From Candidatus Coatesiibacteriota bacterium (GTDB lineage: Bacteria; JAFGND01): a stretch of 10,364 nt of DNA. The notes beneath the pieces were generated by a model that made no database searches, was not told where the DNA came from, and saw nothing but the letters and a program-made list of their open reading frames with translations. The translations under genes were made by a program, and so were the position numbers. Where the stretch lies: assembly GCA_016927185.1 (NCBI GenBank), contig JAFGND010000072.1, positions 1-10,364 on the forward strand, in the 5' to 3' direction. Shown here piece after piece: positions 1 to 7,026 of this stretch; within the stretch, counting starts at the first letter, position 1; each line of letters opens with the position of its first letter.

Positions 1-1815
1 GAGCGATTGATGGAAGTGGAGGGGATAGGTAAGAAAAGGCTGGAGTTGATAAAAAGATCCTTTCAGAAACAAAAAGAAACTGCTCAAATAATGACTTTCC
101 TTGCCAGTCTTGAAATCGGTCTTTCTGGTTCATACAGGATTCTGGAAAAATACAAGGAAAAGACTGTGCAGTATATCAAGGAAGATCCTTACAGGCTTGC
201 AGATGAAATATGGGGATTCGGTTTCATCAAGACTGATAAAGTAGCAAAGCTGCTTGGTTTTCATGAGAATGATATAAGAAGGGCAAAAGCAGCATTAAAA
301 TATATGCTTTCCTCTATTTCACAGGAAGGACATACTTGCTATCCAAAAGACGATTTGATAAAGAGAGTTGAAACAAGGCTAAGGATTCCTGAGGAAGTTC
401 TTCTGAAAGCATTTGATGAAGAACTGGGATGTGGAACCATAGTAAGCGATGAAATAAATAATACATTCTATATATATTCAAGCAAGCTTTTCAGCTCAGA
501 AATAAAAGCAGTAACAAGACTTCATGAAATATTGATTTCTGACAATAATCTGCCCAGAATGAGAATAGATGATGAAATAATCTATGCCCAGAGAAGAGTA
601 TCAATATCTTTGACTGAAGAGCAGAAACATGCCCTGAGCAATTCTTTGAATAACAAGATATCAGTTATTTCAGGAGGACCTGGGGTAGGTAAGACAACTA
701 TAATGAAAGTGCTTGTTTCAATTCTGCTGCAGAACAAGGTGAAATTCCTGTTAACATCACCAACAGGCAGGGCAGCAAAAAGGCTTTCCGAAACTACTTC
801 CTATCAGGCAAAAACCATTCACAGAGCACTGGGGTGGGATCCACAAAAGGCTACTTTTATTTATAATGAAAGCAATGCAATGCCTTTTGATTTCATAATA
901 GTAGATGAGACATCAATGATTGATCTTCAACTTCTTTGTGCCCTTGTTCTTGCCGTGCCAGATAAATCGCATCTGCTCTTTATTGGTGATGTTGACCAGC
1001 TGCCAAGTGTTGGTGCAGGACAGGTTCTTCGTGATCTCATCTCATGGAAGAAAATAGGAACTGTCTATTTAAGGAAAATATTCAGACAGAAAAGTGATGG
1101 AACAATTGTCAGTACTGCTCATAAAATAAAAAATGGAACTATCCCTCTTTTCAATAACAAAAAGGAAGATACTGTCTTTTTCTTGAATGAAGATAAACCA
1201 GAAAGAGCACTTCCTGCTATTGTTGATCTTGTAAATAGAAGATTGCCAAATAAATACGGCTTTTCTGCTTCCGAGATACAGGTACTTTCTCCCCAGCATA
1301 AGGGGATTGTTGGTATAGAATCACTCAATATTGCTCTCCAGAATAATCTCAATCCTGTTAAGGAAGAAGAAAATTTCAAGATTCCTTATGGACTTAGAAT
1401 AGGAGATAAAATTATCCAGCTGAGGAATAATTACGATAAAGGTGTATTCAATGGTGATATGGGGATAATCTCTGATGTAGATGAAGAAGAAAGAAAGATC
1501 TTCATCAATTTTGAAGAGCGGATCATACCTTATGTTTTTGAAGAGCTGGATGAGATAAGTCTTGCTTATGCCTGTTCAATTCACAAATCACAAGGTTCTG
1601 AGTTTCGCTGCGTTGTAATTCCTTTGTTTACAGAGCATTACATGATGTTGCAGAAGAATCTTTTGTATACAGCCTTCACAAGGGCAAAGGAGCTTGTTGT
1701 TATTATTGGGCAACAGCAGGCACTTGAAATGGCAATAAAAAATACTTCTACTGAGAAACGCTATTCGTTTCTATCTCAAAGACTTAACTTAACCGAGTTT
1801 AAGTTTCAATCCTGA
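1..1815 (+). CDS. recD2: RecD2-like ATP-dependent DNA helicase (SF1B), 5' end cut by the window
   Basis: The reading frame is open from base 1, so the ATG at base 7 is probably internal. About 604 residues are present. RecD2 proteins usually have roughly 720-800, so the N-terminal domain is missing only because of the window edge. Family knowledge: RecD2 is a 5'-3' SF1B helicase acting in DNA repair without RecBC. Seen in order: helix-hairpin-helix-type segments at the start (VEGIGKKRL and the DPYRLADEIWGFGF block near 184-230); Walker A GGPGVGKTT (673-699); Walker B VDETS (901-915); motif III GDVDQLPSVGAG (985-1020); an arginine-containing RKIFRQ (about 1072-1089); an SH3-like stretch with GDKIIQLRNNYDKGVFNGDMG (1402-1464); and the C-terminal helicase motifs SIHKSQGSEF (1576-1605) and TAFTRAKE (1669-1692). 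All core motifs look intact. It is the only plus-strand gene, and its last 27 bases overlap the convergent Mur ligase gene. Confident in the family; an ordinary RecD2 role is inferred. Confidence 0.93.
   Translation, partial: ERLMEVEGIGKKRLELIKRSFQKQKETAQIMTFLASLEIGLSGSYRILEKYKEKTVQYIKEDPYRLADEIWGFGFIKTDKVAKLLGFHENDIRRAKAALKYMLSSISQEGHTCYPKDDLIKRVETRLRIPEEVLLKAFDEELGCGTIVSDEINNTFYIYSSKLFSSEIKAVTRLHEILISDNNLPRMRIDDEIIYAQRRVSISLTEEQKHALSNSLNNKISVISGGPGVGKTTIMKVLVSILLQNKVKFLLTSPTGRAAKRLSETTSYQAKTIHRALGWDPQKATFIYNESNAMPFDFIIVDETSMIDLQLLCALVLAVPDKSHLLFIGDVDQLPSVGAGQVLRDLISWKKIGTVYLRKIFRQKSDGTIVSTAHKIKNGTIPLFNNKKEDTVFFLNEDKPERALPAIVDLVNRRLPNKYGFSASEIQVLSPQHKGIVGIESLNIALQNNLNPVKEEENFKIPYGLRIGDKIIQLRNNYDKGVFNGDMGIISDVDEEERKIFINFEERIIPYVFEELDEISLAYACSIHKSQGSEFRCVVIPLFTEHYMMLQKNLLYTAFTRAKELVVIIGQQQALEMAIKNTSTEKRYSFLSQRLNLTEFKFQS
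1786..1805. terminator. Weak hairpin at the convergent gene ends
   Basis: AACTTAA (1786-1792), a six-base loop, then TTAAGTT (1799-1805) form a 7-bp stem lying within the 27-bp overlap of the two converging genes. It is A/T-rich and no T-run follows on either strand, so it is a poor intrinsic terminator. Its position is the main support. Confidence 0.25.
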
Positions 1816-3747
1816 AGCAAGTTCTTTTGCTATATCATGAATATCTCTTGCCCCCATTAAAATTATCAAGTCATTAGGTTGAACTATCGCTTTTATCTTG
1901 TCAATCAGCAGATTTTTAGTGCAATATTCAATGTTTGAGCCTTGCTTCATTTTTATCTCATTTATTATATCTTCGGAAGTGACTGTCTTTTCTACAGTTC
2001 CCCCAGCATAAAACACTTCAGTCAGAAAGATAATATCCTCGGGTTTCTTGTGTTGCATGAGAATATCTTCAAGTTCTTCCCGGAAAAGCTTTAGTGGATT
2101 GTAACCTGTTGGCTGCCAGACTGCTATTGTTCTCTTTCCCATTTCCTTGCATGCCATAAGAACTGATTTTATCTCATATGGATTATGAGCGAAATCAAGG
2201 AAAAGCTCCCAGTTCTTTCCTCTTGCGTATTTCTCAAATCTCAATGCAGGAAATGATGCTTCATTGAGAACCTCAATTGTTGAAGGAGGAATACCAACAG
2301 CAAGTCCCAGTGTAACTGTAGCAAGCAGGTTTTCATTTGTGAAACGGTTTGCCAGCATATTCTGATTATTCAATATTAATATCTCCTTGTTGTTAAATGA
2401 GATATGCAAACCATCATTCTGCATATTTCCCTTGATATTGAAATCTCCTTCAAAACCAAAAGAGAGGGAACGGTTTCTCGGGAAGTTAAGCTCTCTTATA
2501 TATTTGTCTTCACCATTATAGACAACCCAACCCTGTGGTCTCAGTTGATTTACGAATTTCTGGAAAAGCTTCTGCGTTTCTACGCATTCGGAATGATCCT
2601 TTGCAATATTTGTAAGAACTATATAATTGGGGAAGATTTCAAGCAGGCTGCCATCATGTTCATCAGTTTCTATTACAGCAACTGAATCCTCATTATTCAA
2701 ATTTGACCAGTCTGTCTCGAAATTTCTTGGATATGCACCTGAATAGACGAATGGAAGTGGTGATTCAAGCTCTTCAGCCCAGACTTGAAGCAATTGAGCC
2801 GCAAGAATAGTCACTGTTGTCTTCCCGGCAGTTCCAGCAACAGCTACACAAGAATGTTGATTGGCAAAAGATGCTAATTGATTGGAACGCTTCATTATAT
2901 GAAGTCCCAATTCCCTTGCTTTTTTCAAATCCGGTATATTGTCTTCTACAGCAACGCTATATACAATCCTGCTCAATGTATAGTCAATGCAAGATCCATC
3001 CTGATGGAATATTTCAATGCCATCTTCCTTGAATTCAGCGATTTCGCTTGATTGAGGATTCATGTCAAAATATCTATCTGAGCCGGAAACATGCCATTTA
3101 TCTCCGTTTAAGAGATAGGCAAGCGGTTTCATTCCATTTCCTCTTATGCCTATTAAATAAGCTTTTCTATCTTCATCTAATCTCAAGTGACGATTTTGAA
3201 CAGTTACCAGAATCCTGCTTTCTTCAAGAAGACTTCCTATAGTTGCTCTTAAATTAATGAAATCCTGATCATTCATAGTAAGGCATCCCATAGTGCTTCG
3301 GTTTCTTTTTGGATGTATGCATATCCCTGTTCGTGTATAATTGCCCCAGGTTATCTCCTCTTCATTCATGGATCCACTGAATCTGCCTTCCGAAATCACC
3401 AGATAGTCTTCTGTTTGAGGAGCGGGTTTGAAGTTGGCATGAAGGAAATAATTACCTGGAGGGCATTCATGATCAGGACCATATCTTTCTTCCTCACTCT
3501 CTGTTCTGTCGAATGGGCATGTTTCGCTATCTCTCCATACTGGAAAGCACTCAAGAAGAGATGATTTATATTCATTTTCCATTCTATAAACAAGTAGAGG
3601 GTAGGGGAGTTTAGATGTTTTTGCAAAAGGTTTTATTTCCTCACCAAGTATATAAATGTGGATATAAGGGAATTCAATTTCTTTTTGCAAATCCCTTACA
3701 GATTTTTTCATCCATTTTGAAAGATCAATCCCTGCAAAAAAGTCCAT
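1789..3747 (-). CDS. L,D-transpeptidase-like domain fused to MurC-type Mur ligase
   Basis: A 652-residue protein with two parts. Residues about 25-185 resemble a YkuD/L,D-transpeptidase fold: LLVYRMENE, then CPPGNYFL (like the family's TPxGxF), then GICIHP with H145, then STMGC with C155 and a following acidic/Leu helix. The catalytic His and Cys are kept, but the His of the usual SHGC is Met153, and the His-Cys spacing is shorter than usual. Residues about 195-652 follow MurC (UDP-N-acetylmuramate-L-alanine ligase): YLIGIRGNGM (197-206), VSGSD (220-224), the ATP loop GTAGKTT (305-311), ETDEHDGS (360-367), TNIAKDH (379-385), DFAHNPYEI (518-526), VWQPTGYNP (543-551) and MGARDI (631-636). MurC itself is about 450-490 residues, so the extra length is the N-terminal domain. 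There is no signal peptide or membrane segment, so a cytosolic location is predicted. The start is fixed by AGGAGG four bases upstream and by overlap with the preceding stop. It could be a working MurC, an Mpl-like recycling ligase or a paralogue; substrate is unproven. Confidence 0.85.
   Translation of the reverse strand: MDFFAGIDLSKWMKKSVRDLQKEIEFPYIHIYILGEEIKPFAKTSKLPYPLLVYRMENEYKSSLLECFPVWRDSETCPFDRTESEEERYGPDHECPPGNYFLHANFKPAPQTEDYLVISEGRFSGSMNEEEITWGNYTRTGICIHPKRNRSTMGCLTMNDQDFINLRATIGSLLEESRILVTVQNRHLRLDEDRKAYLIGIRGNGMKPLAYLLNGDKWHVSGSDRYFDMNPQSSEIAEFKEDGIEIFHQDGSCIDYTLSRIVYSVAVEDNIPDLKKARELGLHIMKRSNQLASFANQHSCVAVAGTAGKTTVTILAAQLLQVWAEELESPLPFVYSGAYPRNFETDWSNLNNEDSVAVIETDEHDGSLLEIFPNYIVLTNIAKDHSECVETQKLFQKFVNQLRPQGWVVYNGEDKYIRELNFPRNRSLSFGFEGDFNIKGNMQNDGLHISFNNKEILILNNQNMLANRFTNENLLATVTLGLAVGIPPSTIEVLNEASFPALRFEKYARGKNWELFLDFAHNPYEIKSVLMACKEMGKRTIAVWQPTGYNPLKLFREELEDILMQHKKPEDIIFLTEVFYAGGTVEKTVTSEDIINEIKMKQGSNIEYCTKNLLIDKIKAIVQPNDLIILMGARDIHDIAKELASGLKLKLG
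3193..3675 (-). other. YkuD/L,D-transpeptidase-like domain at the N-terminus of the Mur ligase
   Basis: Residues about 25-185. The nucleophile candidate C155 is at bases 3283-3285 and the catalytic His candidate H145 at 3313-3315. The usual S/T-H-G-C signature reads T-M-G-C. Further cysteines (C67, C77, C95, C143) are present. Domain limits are by eye and the assignment rests on motif order, not on an alignment. Confidence 0.6.
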
Positions 3748-3757
3748 TATCCCTCCT
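3747..3757 (-). promoter_or_regulatory. Perfect Shine-Dalgarno and TAATG stop-start overlap before the Mur ligase
   Basis: On the minus strand AGGAGG (3757-3752) is followed by GATA and the ATG. The upstream gene's TAA shares its last A (base 3747) with this ATG. The site decides the start and implies translational coupling of the repeat protein to the ligase. Confidence 0.85.
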
Positions 3758-6700
3758 GTTCCTTGAAATACTCATTGAAGAAATTCGGATTCATACTAAG
3801 AAGAATTGAAGTTTGCCTGACTTTAATAAAAGAATTGTTTACTAATGCAGGATTTCCTTTTATTTCTCTTGAAAGCATCTTAAGATAATTCTCTACCATC
3901 TTTTTTCCTTCTTCAATAGATATTTCATCATATATCTGCTGATAAAATGTCAACAATAGATTAAAAACTGCTGGACTGAAGGCAGAGTTAGAACTTTGCT
4001 CTCTTAATGCAAACAAAATCTTTTCTCTTTCAATCCTCGAACTTAAATATACTGAATGTTCTTTTATTGTTTCATGTATCTCCAAAGATGAATTGGAGAT
4101 TGTTTTTGCTGAATTAAGAATTTGATTTGCAAGTACGAACATCTTGATTGAAATCAAGGTTTCAGTAAGTTTCACAAATCTATAGCATATATATTCCTGA
4201 AGAGAATTTTCAGCAGGCAGAAGCAAAAGAACCTGTTGCACCGCTTCTGGAATTCTATCGAATGCTTTTGCTGCTATAAGAATATCAAGCTTCTTGAAAA
4301 GGTATTCAGCTTTTTCAGATGCTTCTATATCTCTTGATGATAAAATCTGGTCTATCAGAGCGATACTTCTGTCATAATCATTTTGGGATGCATAAACATC
4401 TGACAGCCCTGTTATTGTTTGCATATTCCTGGCATCAAGATTATATGCATCCAGAAAAGCTGCTTCAGCTTCAGCATATCTTTCCATGCTCAAGAATGCC
4501 TGAGCCAGGTGAATTCTATAGATAACCTCGAAAGGTGCAATCTTGACTGCCTTGTTTAGCTCTTTCAATGCCTGTTCGTTCTTGCCTTCATATAAAAGTG
4601 CAAGTCCCAGCAGGTGATGTGGTACTGGAAGATCTGAAGAGAAAGTAAGTGCCTTGTTGAAGAAATATGAAGACTTTGAGAAATCACCTCTTTCCAGATT
4701 CTTCATCCCAGCTTTTATATATACAGAGATTTCCGATCCATATTCACTCATTGTCTCATATTCATGCCTTTTCTTTTTATCCCTGAGAGTTTCATACGCT
4801 TCTCTTATCTTCTGGAATTGATTGGGATTGCTTTCTGGACTGCTGGTTCTGATTTTCCTGAAATAAGCATCCTTTATTTCTTCAAAACTTGCATCCTTTT
4901 TTATATCAAGTCTTTTGTAATAATCATCTTGCTCAACTTCTGTACCGCTTTCTTTCAAATCATTGATAAGCTCTTCCCAGTTCTCATTCTTTTCATGAAA
5001 TGATATCAACCATTGCCAGTTTCCTGCTTTCTTGTGGCAGATTGAAGCAGCTTCCATTTCATTTATTTTTTCGAAAATCTTGCCTGCTTTCAAGAAATCT
5101 CCTGCCAACTCATATGATTGAGCAGCTCTTAACAAGCTTTCTGCTTTTTCAAACAACTGTGCAGCTTTCTGATAATCACCTGATTTGAGAAATGCATCCC
5201 CAGCAGTTTCAAACTGATTCAATTTGATAAAATATTCGGCTGCTTTGCTGAATTCATTATTCTTGAAATAAAACTCAGCTAATATTTCATTGTCGTCACT
5301 TAAAATAAATGATTTCTCAGCATCTTCCTTTTGATCAGCCTTGAGGAATGCTTTTCCTGCTTTTGTATATTGCCTGGCTTTCAAATAAGCATTTGCAGAT
5401 TCTAGAAAAAGATGCTGCTGATAATAAAATGTCCCTGCCTCTTCATATCTATTCAATGATAGAAGCGTATCAGCTGCTTTTCTTGGACATCCAGCTTGTC
5501 TGTAGCAAGCTAGTGCTGATTTATAATTGTTTTGCAAGGCATAGAGGTCTCCAGCTTTTTCATACTTATTGAGAAAGATTAGTAGTTCTGCTGCCTTTTC
5601 ATATAATGCAGCTTTTTCATATAATAATGCAGCTTGTTGCTTGTCATCTATTATCAATGCTATTGTTGCAGCTTTCTCCAGATCATTGTCCTTTACAAGT
5701 ACATCTATTGCTTTCTGATGAAGATCTGCCTTAAGATAGAAATCACCTGCTTCCTTATATCTGCCAATTATTTCATAGCAATTAGCAACTGACTGGTAAT
5801 CTTTTAATGACTTGAATAAACCCGCTGCTTCATCAAATCTTTCCAGAAGAAAAAGCATTCTTGCTGAATTATCAATATCATTTATAAGTCTGTAAAAATA
5901 AAGTGCTTTATCGAATTCATTATCTTCCTCATGTAATTTTGCTAATCTGTCATGTTTTTTCAATTTATAAAGCAATTCTTTAGTTTTTTCCCTGTTTCCA
6001 CTTTTTTCATATAATACAGCTGCTTCCTCAAGATTCCCTTCCTTTTCCATGCATAGAGCCATATTAGGATAATCCTGGACTTTCTCGAAAATCTCAAAAG
6101 CTTTCGTGAATTCATTACTTTCCAGATAAAGCCTTGAAGCTTTTTCAGGATTATTCCTTTCTAGATATAATTGAGCAGCTTTGCTGTAATATCCTTCTTT
6201 TTCATATAATTCAGCTGCTTTCTCTAAGTCTCCTTTCTTTTCATAAGCCTCAGCAGCCAATTTCATGTTATTATTGGACAAAGATAATTCTGCAAGTTCT
6301 TCCCATCTCTGCATTTCATATAGCAGTTTGACAAGGTTCTTTGTATCATTCAGCTTCTTGAAATACTCAAGAAGTTCTTCAAGATGATTACCATCTCTCA
6401 GTATTTTAATGCCTTCGGACTTTCTTCCGAATTTTAAAAGCAATAAGCCATATTTTTCCATATTGTTTGCTTTTTTGTAAGCATTAAGAGCATTCAGCTC
6501 AAGTTTAGCTTTTATGTAGCACCTCGCAGCTTTCTCATAGAATCCTGCTTTTTCATGACAATTAGCAGCAAGCGACCACTCTTTCAGCTTTTCCCATGAA
6601 TTTGCTGCCAGTTCAAAGTCCCCAGTTTGTTCTGCTATTCTTGCTGCAGTCATCCAGTCTTCGCAAAGAGTAGCATATTCAATAACCTTACCCCAGTTTT

Positions 6701-6974
6701 CCCTTATTCTGTAGTAATTCTCTATCTTTTCTATGTTTCCTGATTTTGTCCAGTATTCTATCATTTTATCTTCCAGCCCAAGTGATGAGCATATTTCACC
6801 ACAAGCATCAAGGTCTTCTTCTTTTTCAAGAATGGAAAGAGCCAAATCCACTTTCTTGCCTTTGACATAAGCTATTACTGCTTCTCTATTTAAGCCATTT
6901 TTCTCATAAAGAGCAGCTGCTTTCAGATATTTGCCTTTGGCTTCCAGCGATTTGATTTTACTTATATCACTCAT
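3747..6974 (-). CDS. Helical-repeat (TPR-like) protein with an embedded divergent J domain
   Basis: A 1075-residue soluble protein without signal peptide or membrane segments. Residues 1-680 are an almost unbroken array of short helical units of about 20 residues, with a core like GxYxKAAxLYEK (clear at 249-285, 447-480, 599-635). Two units would make one helical hairpin. Residues 684-745 form a J domain: DDYYKRLDI, SFEEIKDAYFRKI, then QKIREAYETL and a KKKRHEYE tail. The HPD tripeptide that stimulates Hsp70 is SPE here (712-714). Residues 750-880 are classical 34-residue TPR units (for example HHLLGLALLYEGKNEQALKELNKAV). Residues 880-1075 are predicted helical and unrecognised. TPR solenoids bind partner proteins; a scaffold or assembly role is inferred, the client unknown. 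It lies 52 bp after the methionine synthase gene and overlaps the Mur ligase start by one base, so co-translation with the ligase is likely. Its own ATG lacks a recognisable Shine-Dalgarno, unlike its neighbours. Confidence 0.85.
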   Translation of the reverse strand: MSDISKIKSLEAKGKYLKAAALYEKNGLNREAVIAYVKGKKVDLALSILEKEEDLDACGEICSSLGLEDKMIEYWTKSGNIEKIENYYRIRENWGKVIEYATLCEDWMTAARIAEQTGDFELAANSWEKLKEWSLAANCHEKAGFYEKAARCYIKAKLELNALNAYKKANNMEKYGLLLLKFGRKSEGIKILRDGNHLEELLEYFKKLNDTKNLVKLLYEMQRWEELAELSLSNNNMKLAAEAYEKKGDLEKAAELYEKEGYYSKAAQLYLERNNPEKASRLYLESNEFTKAFEIFEKVQDYPNMALCMEKEGNLEEAAVLYEKSGNREKTKELLYKLKKHDRLAKLHEEDNEFDKALYFYRLINDIDNSARMLFLLERFDEAAGLFKSLKDYQSVANCYEIIGRYKEAGDFYLKADLHQKAIDVLVKDNDLEKAATIALIIDDKQQAALLYEKAALYEKAAELLIFLNKYEKAGDLYALQNNYKSALACYRQAGCPRKAADTLLSLNRYEEAGTFYYQQHLFLESANAYLKARQYTKAGKAFLKADQKEDAEKSFILSDDNEILAEFYFKNNEFSKAAEYFIKLNQFETAGDAFLKSGDYQKAAQLFEKAESLLRAAQSYELAGDFLKAGKIFEKINEMEAASICHKKAGNWQWLISFHEKNENWEELINDLKESGTEVEQDDYYKRLDIKKDASFEEIKDAYFRKIRTSSPESNPNQFQKIREAYETLRDKKKRHEYETMSEYGSEISVYIKAGMKNLERGDFSKSSYFFNKALTFSSDLPVPHHLLGLALLYEGKNEQALKELNKAVKIAPFEVIYRIHLAQAFLSMERYAEAEAAFLDAYNLDARNMQTITGLSDVYASQNDYDRSIALIDQILSSRDIEASEKAEYLFKKLDILIAAKAFDRIPEAVQQVLLLLPAENSLQEYICYRFVKLTETLISIKMFVLANQILNSAKTISNSSLEIHETIKEHSVYLSSRIEREKILFALREQSSNSAFSPAVFNLLLTFYQQIYDEISIEEGKKMVENYLKMLSREIKGNPALVNNSFIKVRQTSILLSMNPNFFNEYFKEQEG
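4740..4925 (-). other. J domain with SPE in place of HPD
   Basis: Residues 684-745 of the repeat protein. Helix I (YYKRLDI, FEEIKDAYFRKI), the loop, helix III (FQKIREAYETL) and the basic tail (KKKRHEYE) fit the DnaJ family. At bases 4833-4841 the loop codons read Ser-Pro-Glu instead of His-Pro-Asp. The HPD motif is needed for stimulation of DnaK ATPase in classical J proteins, so this one may bind without activating, or use another partner. Confidence 0.75.
4935..6974 (-). repeat. Array of about 33 short helical units (roughly 20 residues each) in the repeat protein
   Basis: Residues 1-680 repeat with a period of about 19-21 residues around the pattern G-x-Y-x-K-A-A-x-L-Y-x-K, for example GDLEKAAELYEKE, GYYSKAAQLYLER, NNPEKASRLYLES and NEFTKAFEIFEK, one after another. 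The period is shorter than a classical 34-residue TPR; two units make a hairpin. The units are diverged at DNA level, so this is an old protein repeat rather than a recent DNA expansion. The unit count is length divided by period, not a boundary-by-boundary count. Confidence 0.8.
5595..5632 (-). repeat. Near-identical tandem DNA duplication inside the repeat array
   Basis: On the plus strand, CTTTTCATATAATGCAG (5595-5611) is followed directly by CTTTTTCATATAATAATGCAG (5612-5632). It encodes the doubled YEKAALYEKAA at residues 452-462. This is the clearest local DNA-level repeat in the gene and suggests small slippage events still reshape the array. Confidence 0.6.
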
Positions 6975-6982
6975 TGAACTAA

Positions 6983-7010
6983 TTAATAGATTTGATTAAC
7001 TTATTGTCAA
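6983..7010 (-). promoter_or_regulatory. Candidate sigma-70-type promoter in front of the repeat protein gene
   Basis: On the minus strand a consensus TTGACA (7010-7005) is followed after 16 bases by TATTAA (6988-6983; 4 of 6 matches). The -10 ends only 8 bases before the ATG, so the transcript would be nearly leaderless, which would fit the absence of a Shine-Dalgarno there. The region is AT-rich, so a chance match is possible. Confidence 0.4.
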
Positions 7011-7013
7011 TAA
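7001..7013. promoter_or_regulatory. 13-bp inverted repeat overlapping the candidate -35 box
   Basis: TTATTGACAATAA on the minus strand is a perfect 6-bp inverted repeat around one central base, covering the TTGACA. It is placed like a small operator, but it is short and AT-rich, and I recognise no known regulator site in it. Confidence 0.25.
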
Positions 7014-7026
7014 AAAACATAAAGTG

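Noticed and set aside
7-9. ATG at base 7 as the start of the helicase
   Set aside because: The frame is open from base 1 and the visible protein is more than 100 residues shorter than usual RecD2, so the start is upstream of the window.
1069-1379. Two overlapping minus-strand open frames opposite the helicase
   Set aside because: Both are antisense to conserved helicase sequence, with no domain and no plausible ribosome site; they are chance frames.
2404-2685. A 93-codon plus-strand open frame opposite the Mur ligase
   Set aside because: It lies wholly within the well-supported Mur ligase gene on the other strand, shows no family motif, and several similar shadow frames occur along that gene.
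5100-6300. Recurrent short words such as TTTTTCATATAA and CAGCTGCTT that look like a repeat array or CRISPR
   Set aside because: Spacing and phase follow the protein repeat (YEKAA codons), units vary, and there are no uniform spacers. It is a coding repeat, not a CRISPR.
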